From Hyphomicrobium_A sp964493785 (GTDB lineage Bacteria; Pseudomonadota; Alphaproteobacteria; Rhizobiales; Hyphomicrobiaceae): a stretch of DNA of 64,000 nt. Shown here in pieces: positions 1-8,908 of the stretch; within the stretch, counting starts at the first letter, position 1, and the number at the start of each line of letters is the position of its first letter. The notes under the pieces were generated by a model. The model was not told the DNA's origin and made no database searches. It was given only the letters and a program-made list of their open reading frames with translations. The stretch lies in assembly GCA_964493785.1 (NCBI GenBank), contig CAZBPM010000006.1, positions 98,909 to 162,908 of the forward strand, given 5' to 3'. The position numbers were made by a program, and so were the translations under genes.

Positions 1-295
1 CGTGGACAGCACCCCGGCAGTCACCCAGCTGTTGAGTTGAGAAGAGCCTGGGGTGAGTGATTGACATCAAATCATGATGCGCCGGCCACGAACATGACGG
101 TCGTCAGCTTTCCGAATCGCGAAACGGGCACGCTTTTGCGCATAGGGGTTCGATTGCCGTCTGAGCCTTCTTTTGCGCTCCCGTATAGGCTACGGCCGGC
201 GACCTTGATTGCGCTCCATGCCCCGGTTCGCATGGCTCGTCGCCTGCTCCGCCACGAGCAGCTAGAAGCTTGTGAAGGTTCATCCCTGTGAGCGC
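1..295. other. Left edge, no confident gene
   Basis: The first 40 bases can be read as the tail of an upstream coding sequence ending in TGA at 38-40, but only about 12 codons are visible. An open frame from a TTG at 61 to 291 encodes 76 residues with no recognisable motif and no good ribosome binding site, so it is not called. Nothing else is visible before the convergent oxidoreductase gene that ends at 296. Confidence 0.4.
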
Positions 296-2635
296 TTACA
301 CAGGGTGCACTTTGTCCAGTGTAATGGGTAAGTCGCGGACGCGGTTGCCCGTGGCATGGTAGACGGCGTTGGCGACTGCGGCCGCGACGCCGACTATGCC
401 GATCTCGCCCAGTCCCTTTACGCCGAGCTTGTTGATGAGCGCATCGGGTTCGTCGACGAATATCACATCGATATCGTAGATATCGGCGTTCACCGGCACG
501 TGGTACTCGGCAATATTAGCATTCATAATGCGACCGAACCTGTGATCGTGGAGGGTCTCCTCGTGCAGCGCCATGCCGATCCCCCAAACCACGGCGCCCA
601 TGATCTGGCTGTGCGCGGTCTTCAAATTGAGAATGCGTCCGGCAGCGACTGCATCGACGACGCGCGTGACTCGAATGATTCCGAGTTGCTCATCGACTTT
701 CACTTCAGCGAATACGGCTGAATGCACATTCTGCGCGTGCGAGTCCTGCTTTTCGAATTTGTGACTTTTCTCGCAATCGAGGTGCTCCATCTTGCCGTAG
801 CGCATCACATCTGCAATCGAGACCGATCGGAGGGGATCTTCCACGCCGGCAATCATTCCGTCGACCAGCGTAGTGTCGTTGAGGGACAGGCCCTCAAGCG
901 GCGAGTTCGGCTTTGCCTGAGCCAGTTGCAGTAGCTTCTCGCGGACTTCCATTGCAGTCGCAACGATCGCATTGCATACCGTCGCCGCCATCCACGAGCC
1001 GCCCTCAATGGGGGACCGAGGCAAAGTCGAGTCGCCGAGCTTTACGCTTATGCGCTCAATGGGCAGGCCAAGCGCATCCGCACCCACTTGGGCCATGATG
1101 GTATACGTGCCCGTGCCGATGTCGGATGCCGCGCACATGATCTCCGCCCGTCCGTCGGCGGCCAGCACGATCCGGACCGCGGCTGGTTTTTGAAGCGCTT
1201 CCCAAACCCCCGTCGCCATCCCCCAACCGATGAGCTCCGTGCCATCCCGCATGGACCGCGGCTGCGGATTACGCTTTGCCCAGCCAAATGCCTCCGCGCC
1301 TTGCCGATAGCATTCGCGCAGATTCTTGCTGGTGTAGGGGAGCCCCTTGCTCTGATCGATGTCTGAGTAGCATTTGAGTCGCAGCTCGAGGGGGTCCATG
1401 TCGAGCGCCACCGCCAGCTCGTCCATGGCGCTCTCGAGCCCGTATACGCCTGTCGCTGCGCCGGGGGCCCGCATGTCGGACGAAGTCGGCACGTCGAGTT
1501 GGACCAGCTTGTGGACGCACCTCGCGTTGGGCGAACGGTAAAGGAGTTCTCCCCAGCCAGTATCGTTGCGCGAAAAGTCCTCGAAGCGCGAAGTAACAGA
1601 GATCGCTTCGTGCCTCAGGGAGTAGAGGCTGCCGTCCCCATTAGCGCCGATCGCCAAGCGTTCAATGGTCGCGGGCCGAAAACCAAGTGCGTACATCTGC
1701 GGGCGCGTCAAGACCACACGTACCGACCGCTTCAATGCAGTCGCGCCGAGTGCAGCAAGGATGACTTGGTACTGAGGGCGGAGCCCCGAGCCGAAACCAC
1801 CACCCATATATGGCGACAGCACACGTACGTCTTCAGGCTTTCGCTCGAGCGCGCTAACAAGGTAGCGCTGCACGTTCTGCACGCCCTGTGTCTTGTCGTA
1901 CACCGTCAGCTTACCGCTGCTATGCCAGACGGCAGTAGTCGCAAAAAGCTCCATCGGATTGTGGTATTCCGTCGGGATGAAGTAGTCGGCCTCGTGCCTC
2001 ACCGCGGAAGCATCGAAAGCTCGTTCCGCATCTCCGCGGGGCTTTTGCTCTTTCTCGACTGCGAAGGCTTCGCCCAGCTGCGCGTTGAGATCGGTCAGTG
2101 CGAATTCGTCGTCGTAGTCGACCTCAACCAGCGCGGCGGCAAACCGGGCCTTGTCCCAATCTTCCGCGATGACCAGCGCGACCGGCTGCCGGCTGAAACG
2201 GATCTCAGCGTCATAGAGCGGACGGAACGGGGAACCCTCCTCCGGCGCCGTATCGTCCTTCCATGCCTCGTCAGAGCTGGCCAGCGGCGGCCTGTTCTGG
2301 TGGGTCAGTACGTCGAGCACACCGGGTACGCGCAGCGCTTTGCTCGCGTCGATCGCCGTGATGCGACCCTTGGCGATGGTCGAGTCGACAACAAAGCCGT
2401 ACGCTAGGTCGGGAACGTGGTGCTCGCCGGCGTATTCCGCGGTGCCGGTTACCTTGGCGACACCGTCGATGCGCGAAGTGGGAGTGCCTATATATGGCTT
2501 CATGCTGCGACCCGCTCGCTCGTCGGGTGTGCCGGTTCGCCCCTCGACGTTTTGCGCCGTAGCTGCATTCGCTTTGCCCAAGCCTCCCAGAACAGCCGCT
2601 CCTTGCAGCACGACCCGACGGCTGATCTTCCGCAT
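296..2635 (-). CDS. Molybdopterin-binding subunit of PaoABC-like aldehyde oxidoreductase
   Basis: This is the large molybdenum-cofactor subunit of the xanthine dehydrogenase family, 779 residues. The N-terminus carries a twin-arginine signal (KISRRVVLQGAAVLGG), so export as a folded cofactor enzyme is expected. The small aldehyde-oxidase domain covers roughly residues 45-165 and the two Moco-binding domains the rest. A glycine-rich Moco segment (GGGFGSG) lies near residue 285, and KGLGEIG near the C-terminus holds the catalytic glutamate typical of the family. It is the last gene of a three-gene operon, starting 1 bp after the FAD subunit. The substrate is probably an aldehyde, inferred from the PaoB-like partner; an isoquinoline-oxidoreductase-type substrate cannot be excluded. 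Confidence 0.9.
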   Translation of the reverse strand: MRKISRRVVLQGAAVLGGLGKANAATAQNVEGRTGTPDERAGRSMKPYIGTPTSRIDGVAKVTGTAEYAGEHHVPDLAYGFVVDSTIAKGRITAIDASKALRVPGVLDVLTHQNRPPLASSDEAWKDDTAPEEGSPFRPLYDAEIRFSRQPVALVIAEDWDKARFAAALVEVDYDDEFALTDLNAQLGEAFAVEKEQKPRGDAERAFDASAVRHEADYFIPTEYHNPMELFATTAVWHSSGKLTVYDKTQGVQNVQRYLVSALERKPEDVRVLSPYMGGGFGSGLRPQYQVILAALGATALKRSVRVVLTRPQMYALGFRPATIERLAIGANGDGSLYSLRHEAISVTSRFEDFSRNDTGWGELLYRSPNARCVHKLVQLDVPTSSDMRAPGAATGVYGLESAMDELAVALDMDPLELRLKCYSDIDQSKGLPYTSKNLRECYRQGAEAFGWAKRNPQPRSMRDGTELIGWGMATGVWEALQKPAAVRIVLAADGRAEIMCAASDIGTGTYTIMAQVGADALGLPIERISVKLGDSTLPRSPIEGGSWMAATVCNAIVATAMEVREKLLQLAQAKPNSPLEGLSLNDTTLVDGMIAGVEDPLRSVSIADVMRYGKMEHLDCEKSHKFEKQDSHAQNVHSAVFAEVKVDEQLGIIRVTRVVDAVAAGRILNLKTAHSQIMGAVVWGIGMALHEETLHDHRFGRIMNANIAEYHVPVNADIYDIDVIFVDEPDALINKLGVKGLGEIGIVGVAAAVANAVYHATGNRVRDLPITLDKVHPV

Positions 2636-2636
2636 C

Positions 2637-3650
2637 TCATATGACTTTCTTCACGGATTGCGATTGCGGCGTCCCGCAAGCGGCCTGTGTCAAGGCGCGC
2701 ACGATTCCACGCCGTGCAAGATCTATTTTGAAGGTGTTGTGGCGATAGCCCTTTGCACCCTGCAGCAGAATCTCTGCCGCCATTCCGAAACTCGCCTCTG
2801 TGGCCGGCCGTCCGCGCAGCGACGCTTCTGCCGCCGGCACCCGCCACGGCTTATGCGCGACACCACCTAGCGCCACACGCGCGCCCTTGATGGTGTCGCC
2901 TTCAACCTCCAGCGCAGCGGCGATCGACACGAGTGCAAATGCGTAGGATAACCGGTCGCGAATTTTCAAATACGTGTAGTTCTTGGCGAAGCCCTTGCTG
3001 GGCAGCTCGACGCCGGTGATCATCTCGTCTCGCCGGAGGTTGGTATCCCGGTCGGGCGTATCGCCCGGCAGCCGGTGAAATTCCGAAAACGGAATGATGC
3101 GCGTGCCTTGCGGACCCTCGACGTGCACTGTTGCCTCAAGGGCGGCTAGTGCCACGCACATGTCCGACGGGTTCGTCGCGATGCATTCTTCGCTGGCGCC
3201 TAGAATGGCATTGATGCGGTTCAGGCCCTCCAGAGCGGAACAGCCGCTTCCTGGTTGGCGCTTATTGCATGGCGTTGCTATGTCGTAGAAGTAGAAGCAG
3301 CGCGTCCGCTGCAGGAGGTTACCCCCTGTCGATGCCATGTTGCGCAGTTGCTGTGAGGCGCCGGCAAGGATTGCGCTGGCAAGCAGCGGGTAACGCTCCG
3401 TGACGATCGGGTGGTATGCGACGTCCGAGTTCGGCACCATCGCTCCGATACGCAACCCTCCGGCCGTCTCTTCCACGTTCGTCAGCGGCAAGCGCGAGAT
3501 ATCTATGAGGCGCGTCGGCCGCTCGACATCCATGCGCATTAGGTCGACGAGGTTGGTGCCACCGGCAATGAACTTCGCCGATGGATCGGCAGCGATCATA
3601 CGCAGCGCGTGCGACGCGTCCTTGGCGCGGGTGTACTGAAAGTTGATCAT
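2637..3650 (-). CDS. FAD-binding subunit, PaoB (YagS)-like
   Basis: This 337-residue protein is the FAD-binding middle subunit of a molybdenum hydroxylase. The N-terminal half has the PP-loop style FAD site (FIAGGTNLVDLM, then STGGNLLQRTRC). What sets it apart from ordinary XdhB/CoxM subunits is the insertion with cysteines in RTRCFYFYD, PCNKRQPGSGC and SEECIATNPSDM, which in E. coli PaoB binds an extra [4Fe-4S] cluster. That points to the PaoABC aldehyde oxidoreductase branch. Its ATG overlaps the 2Fe-2S gene by 4 bp, so translation is probably coupled. No PaoD/XdhC-type cofactor insertase is seen next to it. Confidence 0.9.
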   Translation of the reverse strand: MINFQYTRAKDASHALRMIAADPSAKFIAGGTNLVDLMRMDVERPTRLIDISRLPLTNVEETAGGLRIGAMVPNSDVAYHPIVTERYPLLASAILAGASQQLRNMASTGGNLLQRTRCFYFYDIATPCNKRQPGSGCSALEGLNRINAILGASEECIATNPSDMCVALAALEATVHVEGPQGTRIIPFSEFHRLPGDTPDRDTNLRRDEMITGVELPSKGFAKNYTYLKIRDRLSYAFALVSIAAALEVEGDTIKGARVALGGVAHKPWRVPAAEASLRGRPATEASFGMAAEILLQGAKGYRHNTFKIDLARRGIVRALTQAACGTPQSQSVKKVI

Positions 3651-4168
3651 GACTTGACGTCTCCGGCACGCATGACCTGCTGGATCGCCGCGACGATGTT
3701 GGGATATGCGCCACAGCGGCAGATATTGCCGCTCATGAGTTCGCGAATTTCATTCGCCGACTTGGCTCTTCCCTCAGCGAGGAGCCCTACTGCAGAGCAA
3801 ATCTGCCCAGGCGTGCAGTAGCCGCATTGGAATGCGTCATGGTCGATAAACGCCTGCTGCAGCGGATGCAGCGTCTCTCCCCTGGCAAGCCCTTCGATCG
3901 TGGTAACTTTCGCTCCATCCTTCATCACGGCGAGCATCAGGCACGAGTTCACGCGACGGCCATCCACCAGCACCGTACAGGCGCCGCACTGGCCATGGTC
4001 GCACCCTTTCTTGGTCCCGGTCAGGTGTAGGTGATCACGCAGAGCGTCCAGCAGGCTCGTCCACGGCGCGATTGTGAGCCGCTTCTCCGTTCCATTGACT
4101 TCGATGGTGACGCCCATTTTTTCCGGAGAGGCGATTGCCGGCTGGGGCTTCTCCTGCGCGCGCGCCAT
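3647..4168 (-). CDS. (2Fe-2S)-binding subunit, PaoA-like
   Basis: This 173-residue iron-sulfur subunit carries electrons between the Moco and FAD subunits. It has a plant-ferredoxin-type cluster motif (CDHGQCGACTVLVDG, with a later Cys in NSCLM) and the C-terminal helical-bundle motif (CGYCTPGQI ... CRCGAYPNI), so all eight cluster cysteines appear present. The start at 4168 is chosen because GAGGAG lies 6-7 bases upstream; a longer in-frame reading to 4252 has no such signal. It is the first gene of the operon. Unlike E. coli PaoA, no twin-arginine signal is visible here; the signal sits on the large subunit instead. Confidence 0.9.
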   Translation of the reverse strand: MARAQEKPQPAIASPEKMGVTIEVNGTEKRLTIAPWTSLLDALRDHLHLTGTKKGCDHGQCGACTVLVDGRRVNSCLMLAVMKDGAKVTTIEGLARGETLHPLQQAFIDHDAFQCGYCTPGQICSAVGLLAEGRAKSANEIRELMSGNICRCGAYPNIVAAIQQVMRAGDVKS

Positions 4169-4387
4169 GTCGGCTCCTCTCGCTCTCGTCCTATGTGCCG
4201 AACACGTAAGAGAGCTGCCGGTTCCACCCTCTAGCTGACACTCCCAAGTCACTTGAAATCCATCGGCGGAGTGTGCCGTAAGCTCGTAAGATACGATTAA
4301 AGTTGTGCCGCGCCGTTGAGCGCCACGAAGGGTGTTCAGCCCTCACTTCGAAGTGTCGTTGTCCACCACCAATCGATGCATTGTTCA

Positions 4388-5566
4388 TCAAAGCGGGAAC
4401 CGCAATATTGCGACCAGGGGAGCGTGCATCGGGAGATCGTCTTTGCGAGCAGCGAGGACGCGGGCGCCGGTAAGCAGGGCGCGCTTTGCGACCTCGTCGA
4501 CGACACTGTAGGTCTCTGCATCATCCGAGACGGCGTACGTGACACTGCCGTCGTAATCGTCAACCAAGCCGGGAATGACCTCGTCAAAATCGACGACCAA
4601 CTGATCGATGGTGCCGTATGTTGCGCAGTGGGCCGCGTACGAAAGATCCGTCGTCGCTCGGCGTGGCTTCAGGTCGTCGTAAAGCACTTTGATCTTTTCG
4701 ACCTCCCGAGCGTAGATGCGATCGAGAATGGGCAGGGAAAGATCTGAAATTTGCCGATCGGTCTTCATCCTTGGATTCCCGGCAATGATTTCCGTCGCGA
4801 GGTGAGGATAGGTACTCACCGAGCGGTACATCGAAACCAGCGGCTCGTCGGCGGCGAGTATGAGCGGCAGGTCACTGCCTTTGAGGACGGCACCCAAGGC
4901 GTGATCAACTTTCCGAACATACTCCTGCATGAGCACCTTTTCGTACTCGGGCAGCAGAAGGTTGATGCTGGGCGCACGGGCGTAGACCCGTAATCCTTCG
5001 GGCAAGTTGTGCGGCATTTGCGGGACCAGTATCTCTGCCGGCGGCATGTCGACCGCCACGCGAATGAGGCGCGTCGCACCTTCAGACAGACCAAGAACGT
5101 AAGCTTCATGGGGCATTCCCAGAGCGCGAATTAGCGGCTGCAGGTGGAACCGGTCCGACACCTCGGCGAGCGGCCTCACGACATGCGGCAGCCGAAACGT
5201 CCGCACTCCGTCGACCGTCGCCAGGACACCAAGCCCCTTGCTTTGGTACGTCCAGAACTCGGCCACCTCGTCCACTTTCTCGTGCAGACGCTGACGCTGC
5301 CTGACCTTTTCCTCGATCTCCGGATCCTTGTCGTCCCCTAGCAGGTGTCCGAAATGCTGCGCTAGACGTGAAAGCCGTCGTTTGTCGTATCCAGATCGGC
5401 GCAATTGATTCAGGGCCTCCTTTACAAGGTCTTTGAGTGCCGTCCGATTGGCGTGAGCGGCTTCGCGCCGTGGCGCGGTCGGCAGATAGATCGAGACGCA
5501 CGCGTCGGCGCGGACTGCAGCAAGCTCCTTGAACTCGCCAATTTTCGGGAGATCGATGTGAAGCAT
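4388..5566 (-). CDS. baeRF-family protein (bacterial archaeo-eukaryotic release factor-like)
   Basis: This 392-residue protein resembles the bacterial relatives of archaeal/eukaryotic eRF1 and Pelota, a group named baeRF and thought to act at the ribosome. The N-terminus (CVSIYLPTAP, then a charged helical stretch) fits the first domain. The middle (KGLGVLATVDGVRTFRLP) looks like the release-factor core fold. The C-terminal part (YGTIDQLVVD ... VVDEVAKRALLTGARVLAA) fits the L7Ae-like third domain, in which bacterial members end with a short beta strand as here. No clear GGQ peptide-release motif is visible, so hydrolase activity should not be assumed. It lies 29 bp downstream of a bL35 gene in the same direction, which supports a translation-linked role. 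Confidence 0.75.
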   Translation of the reverse strand: MLHIDLPKIGEFKELAAVRADACVSIYLPTAPRREAAHANRTALKDLVKEALNQLRRSGYDKRRLSRLAQHFGHLLGDDKDPEIEEKVRQRQRLHEKVDEVAEFWTYQSKGLGVLATVDGVRTFRLPHVVRPLAEVSDRFHLQPLIRALGMPHEAYVLGLSEGATRLIRVAVDMPPAEILVPQMPHNLPEGLRVYARAPSINLLLPEYEKVLMQEYVRKVDHALGAVLKGSDLPLILAADEPLVSMYRSVSTYPHLATEIIAGNPRMKTDRQISDLSLPILDRIYAREVEKIKVLYDDLKPRRATTDLSYAAHCATYGTIDQLVVDFDEVIPGLVDDYDGSVTYAVSDDAETYSVVDEVAKRALLTGARVLAARKDDLPMHAPLVAILRFPL

Positions 5567-5595
5567 TGCTGCACTCCAAATGTCGACGGACGGCC

Positions 5596-5796
5596 TCAGC
5601 GGCTGTACGGCATGTATTTTTTTACGATCTTGGCATCGCTGTCGCTCAACAGCATGGGGTGGCGGGCCTGCCGAACGAACTTCGATGCCCGCTTGATCAT
5701 GCCATGACGCTTGCCGCTCGGTTTGGCTTTCACTTTGCCGCTCGCAGTCATGCGGAAGCGCTTCTTTGCCCCGCTCTTCGTCTTTAGTTTGGGCAT
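5596..5796 (-). CDS. 50S ribosomal protein bL35
   Basis: The 66 residues match bL35 over their whole length: MPKLKTKSGAKKRFR at the start, KRHGMIKR in the middle and a KYMPY-type end. GGAG lies seven bases before the ATG at 5796, which fixes the start; an upstream ATG at 5811 is less well placed. bL35 binds 23S rRNA and is normally encoded between infC and rplT, but neither is present here. It stands alone with a baeRF gene downstream. It may be a second, divergent copy or a relocated sole copy; the window cannot tell which. Confidence 0.92.
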   Translation of the reverse strand: MPKLKTKSGAKKRFRMTASGKVKAKPSGKRHGMIKRASKFVRQARHPMLLSDSDAKIVKKYMPYSR

Positions 5797-5909
5797 GGCG
5801 ATCTCCGACATACTCCCGCCGAAGGGTCGAGTAGCCCAGCAGCTCCCGCCATGACGGTCGTCAATTTTTTGTTCGTTGCGGTGCGCGCATGCGGAATGTC
5901 GCAAACCCG

Positions 5910-6095
5910 CTATTGCGTTGCCGTGTTTTGAGGTGTCGCAGAAATCGCAGGCGGCGGACTTAGCGATGTAGTAGTCGAGCCTGCTGCCCATATCGGACCG
6001 CTGGCGAGCGCCCACACCATGATCGTGAATGCGAACGCCAAGAGGCCGGCTGCCCCAATCAATAAAAGGCGGTCACGCGTGCGAATTCGTGACAT
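5910..6095 (-). CDS. Small membrane protein, unknown
   Basis: A 61-residue frame with a positively charged start (MSRIRTRDRLL) and one long hydrophobic stretch (residues about 10-30), followed by a Ser/Thr/Pro-rich tail. AGGAG lies nine bases before the ATG. The architecture is that of a single-span membrane protein or a secreted peptide with an uncleaved signal. No family is recognised. It lies upstream of bL35 on the same strand. Confidence 0.45.
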   Translation of the reverse strand: MSRIRTRDRLLLIGAAGLLAFAFTIMVWALASGPIWAAGSTTTSLSPPPAISATPQNTATQ

Positions 6096-6706
6096 CGGCG
6101 CAAACTCCTACTTTCTTGCGTTGCCCTCGTTCGAAACCCAACTCTGCTACGCTTACCGATCCATGCGCGCCGATGCCATGATGACTGTCATTTTCAGCGG
6201 AGCGGTGGGCCTACGGCACCAACGCGGGCGCGCAGTCGCGCAGCAATCAGAGCACATCGCACCGCAGGATTCTGCTGACGAGCGATTATATTCGATACTG
6301 ATGTCCGTCATGGTTTCGTCTTCCGCAGAACCATAGTTTGTTCGGGTAACAGGCTCTCCTTTTGCAGCGCGCTCAGGCGCGGACGCACCAAAAGGGCGTA
6401 AGGCAAGCCATGAACTTATCTGCCTGGATCTTCGCCGGATTCGCTGCAGCATGGATCGAAAACGATCACCGGCAAGACTCACCGGCTGCAATTGCATTGA
6501 CGCCGTCTTGCGGCGAAAAGCGTGCCGATCGCTTCGCTCGACCAGGAGCGTCCATGGCAGTCGTTCCGAGCAACGCTGCGCCTACGATGATCCCACAGAG
6601 GCGCACAAAGCATTGAACGCGAAGTGGCTCCGAGCCGTCGTGATTGAGGTCAATCTACGGTCAGAGGATCGGGCCCCTGAACCTCCAGCCCACGAGGCAA
6701 GCACGC
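6096..6706. other. Intergenic, no confident gene
   Basis: About 610 bp between divergent genes. Short frames exist on both strands but none has a coherent protein character together with a ribosome binding site. A 52-codon minus frame from an ATG near 6312 is the least poor candidate. I see no RNA gene or convincing terminator. Confidence 0.4.
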
Positions 6707-7156
6707 ATGCACGTCATGAGTATCGCCAAGTTCGAACGCTTCTTCCGCACTACCGCCGGCCTTGACATCGACAAGCAGGACCTAAAGCGCTTTAGCGACT
6801 TCATCAACCGCAAGCTTTACGATCTTCTGAGCCGCGGCGAGGCGATAGCGCGAGCGAACGGCCACGACCGAATAGAGCTCTGCGATATACCCATAACAAA
6901 AGGGCTGCAGGCGCAGCTCGAGGAGTTCGGCAAGCTCGATGAGGAACTGGAGCTCGCGCCAATTCTGGACCATTTGAGCGCGCGCCCCCCTCTAGGCCTC
7001 GCACTTAGCGACGAGACCGAGTCCCAGCTCGCAGCGGTCGCAGGAGGTATCAGCGTCGCACTCGCGCATTCGTTCAAGATCGTCGATCCAAAATTGAAGA
7101 ACCCACAGACCCGCCACTGGGAAACCGCCTTTCAGATCTTCGATCTCCTGCTGTAG
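6707..7156 (+). CDS. DUF1931 histone-fold protein
   Basis: This 149-residue protein matches the DUF1931 family, small bacterial proteins whose solved members from thermophiles carry two tandem histone-like folds in one chain. Diagnostic segments are SIAKFERFFRTTAGLDIDK, RFSDFINRKLYDLL, DIPITKGLQ, the ARPPLGLALS linker and the PKLKNPQTRHWETAFQIFDLLL end. The start at 6707 has a weak GAGG upstream; the ATG at 6716 is an alternative and matches the usual family start more closely. The function is unknown; DNA binding is a possibility suggested only by the fold. It lies upstream of a PfpI-family gene in the same direction, 121 bp apart. Confidence 0.85.
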   Translation: MHVMSIAKFERFFRTTAGLDIDKQDLKRFSDFINRKLYDLLSRGEAIARANGHDRIELCDIPITKGLQAQLEEFGKLDEELELAPILDHLSARPPLGLALSDETESQLAAVAGGISVALAHSFKIVDPKLKNPQTRHWETAFQIFDLLL

Positions 7157-7277
7157 CAGGAGACTAAACTGACGGTCGTCATGGCCAAAAATTGAGGCGT
7201 CGGTTGTGGTGCGTTCTGAAGTGTCGACTGCAGTCATTCGACGCTAATCGAGCTTTGCCGGATCAGAGGAGTTCAAG

Positions 7278-7847
7278 ATGTCAATCGCGAGCTTGAAAAG
7301 GAAGAAGGTCGCAATCCTCGTCACCGACGGGTTCGAGGAGGTCGAGCTCGCGCAACCGCGAAAGGCGCTCGACGATGCGGGAGCCGAGACAGTGATCGTA
7401 TCTCCGAAGGATGATTATGTTCGGTCGTGGGCGCTAACAGATTGGGACATCTCCTTCCCGGTCGAAGTTCCCCTCGATATCGCGAACGCTCAAGACTACG
7501 ATGCCCTTCTTTTGCCTGGCGGCGTGATCAATCCAGACTCGCTGCGCATCATCCCCAAAGCTGTCGAGTTCGTTATGAAGTTCATCGATGCGGGAAAGCC
7601 CGTTGCCGCAATCTGCCATGGTCCGTGGACACTCATCGAAACGGGGGCGGTCAAGGGACGGCGCATGACGTCATGGCCATCGCTCAGGACCGACCTCAGG
7701 AATGCTGGCGCCGATTGGGTCGATGAGGAAACCGTCGTCGATGGGGGCATACTCACAAGCCGTAACCCCGACGACATTCCGGCCTTCAACCTGGAGATGA
7801 TCAAACTGTTTGCCGAGGCCTCGCCTGGAAGATCGAAGGCTGCTTAG
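7278..7847 (+). CDS. DJ-1/PfpI family protein (type 1 glutamine amidotransferase fold)
   Basis: The 189 residues form a single PfpI/DJ-1 domain. The nucleophile-elbow cysteine is Cys113 in AAICHGPW, followed by the family histidine, and the conserved acidic residue is in the DGFEEVEL segment near residue 20. Members act as intracellular peptidases, chaperones or deglycases protecting against carbonyl damage; which of these applies here cannot be told. AGAGGAG six bases before the ATG gives a strong start. Such genes are common in stress islands, which agrees with the DUF1931 gene upstream. Confidence 0.92.
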   Translation: MSIASLKRKKVAILVTDGFEEVELAQPRKALDDAGAETVIVSPKDDYVRSWALTDWDISFPVEVPLDIANAQDYDALLLPGGVINPDSLRIIPKAVEFVMKFIDAGKPVAAICHGPWTLIETGAVKGRRMTSWPSLRTDLRNAGADWVDEETVVDGGILTSRNPDDIPAFNLEMIKLFAEASPGRSKAA

Positions 7848-7907
7848 TCCCTTGGTGAACGGCTGGCGGCCGCCTCCCTCAGAATCGAACACAGGGGAGA
7901 CACCCCG

Positions 7908-8108
7908 ATGGCGGATCCGTTGGTGTACGAATTCATCGCGATCGTATGTGCGGTTACGGCAGCTGGGCTTTGGGTCCGGGCAGCGCTGGCCTATCGTTCG
8001 CTTTCCCCGCGGCGGGGGCTCAATGCTGCCGCCGCCTATTGGACGGCAGCCGCCCTAGCGGCGCAGGCGGGGACTTCCATCGCAATCATTGCGCGTGGTC
8101 TCTCCTGA
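7908..8108 (+). CDS. Small two-span membrane protein, unknown
   Basis: A 66-residue frame with two hydrophobic segments (about residues 8-27 and 41-62) joined by a basic loop (YRSLSPRRGLN). An AGGGGAG signal lies about eight bases before the ATG, and the gene follows the PfpI-family gene by 60 bp on the same strand, so co-transcription is plausible. No family is recognised. Confidence 0.6.
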   Translation: MADPLVYEFIAIVCAVTAAGLWVRAALAYRSLSPRRGLNAAAAYWTAAALAAQAGTSIAIIARGLS

Positions 8109-8364
8109 ACCCAGACGGTGATGCCGAAGCACGGAAGGCGCAAGGGTGCCACGCATCCGCACCTCCTTGACTAAACTGTGCGAGGTGGCCGTTCCCAACG
8201 GTCTCAAACGAACCCCGGGCTCCGATATCGAGCGTCCGATATCAGACAATGCCGGGATTAGGGCATCTTTGCGTTCAAGCATATGGTCCCTCATCGGCCG
8301 CAATCCAACAGGGCGCGGCCGGCAGGGAGATGCAAAGTGCTCTGGCCCCAACGCGAGAGAACTC

Positions 8365-8760
8365 GTGGCACCGCAGCCCGCTTTTCCAAAAAATTTCGTA
8401 CTTTCCCGTCTTGTTGAGAGCGATTTCGCGCTCCTCGAGCCGCACCTTGATCCCGTAGATCTTCCGGTGCGCAAGGTGCTGGAGCGACGGGGCAGACCAA
8501 TCAAGACAATCTATTTTTTGGACAGTGGCATTGCCTCGATTGTGGCCAACGGCGGAAAGCGGCTTTGCCTGCATCGGCGGGTTACCTCGACCCGTCTCGC
8601 GCACTATGAATGGTCTAGCGGAGGTGCACGTGAGCACCTCCGCCCATCGCATCGGAGGCTTACGTCAGCTGCCGAGGGCAAAGCGGACTCAGGCCGAGGC
8701 GCACGAAGCTGCTTTCGTCACCTTCGTTGGATGTCCGCAAACTCGGCAAAGCACTCATTA
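8365..8760 (+). pseudogene. Broken Crp/Fnr-family regulator
   Basis: From a GTG at 8365 the reading gives about 60 residues (NFVLSRLVESDFALLEP, VDLPVRKVLE, IKTIYFLDSGIASIVANGG) that align closely with the start of the intact Crp/Fnr protein at 23110. Just after the cAMP-domain strand, near 8560, the homologous reading is lost; the expected effector loop (GLIGREGMTG) and the helix-turn-helix are missing or scrambled into another frame. Short matches in the shifted frame suggest a frameshift plus deletion. I take it as a decayed paralogue with no expected function. Confidence 0.7.
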
Positions 8761-8908
8761 TACCGACTCGCTGCTGTGGTGCGCTGCAGGCGTCTTTATC
8801 GTAGCGTGTTCAACCGGCTCTGTCTTAACGAGGCGTACCCGCGAGACTGGTTCTATCGTATGGTGTGGACTTCCCCTGCAGTCGTTAGGAGATGCCGGAA
8901 CAATGCGA

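Noticed and set aside
1499..2407. Long open frame on the plus strand, about 300 codons
   Set aside because: It lies wholly opposite the molybdopterin subunit gene and has no protein family character; it follows from GC-rich codon use on the other strand.
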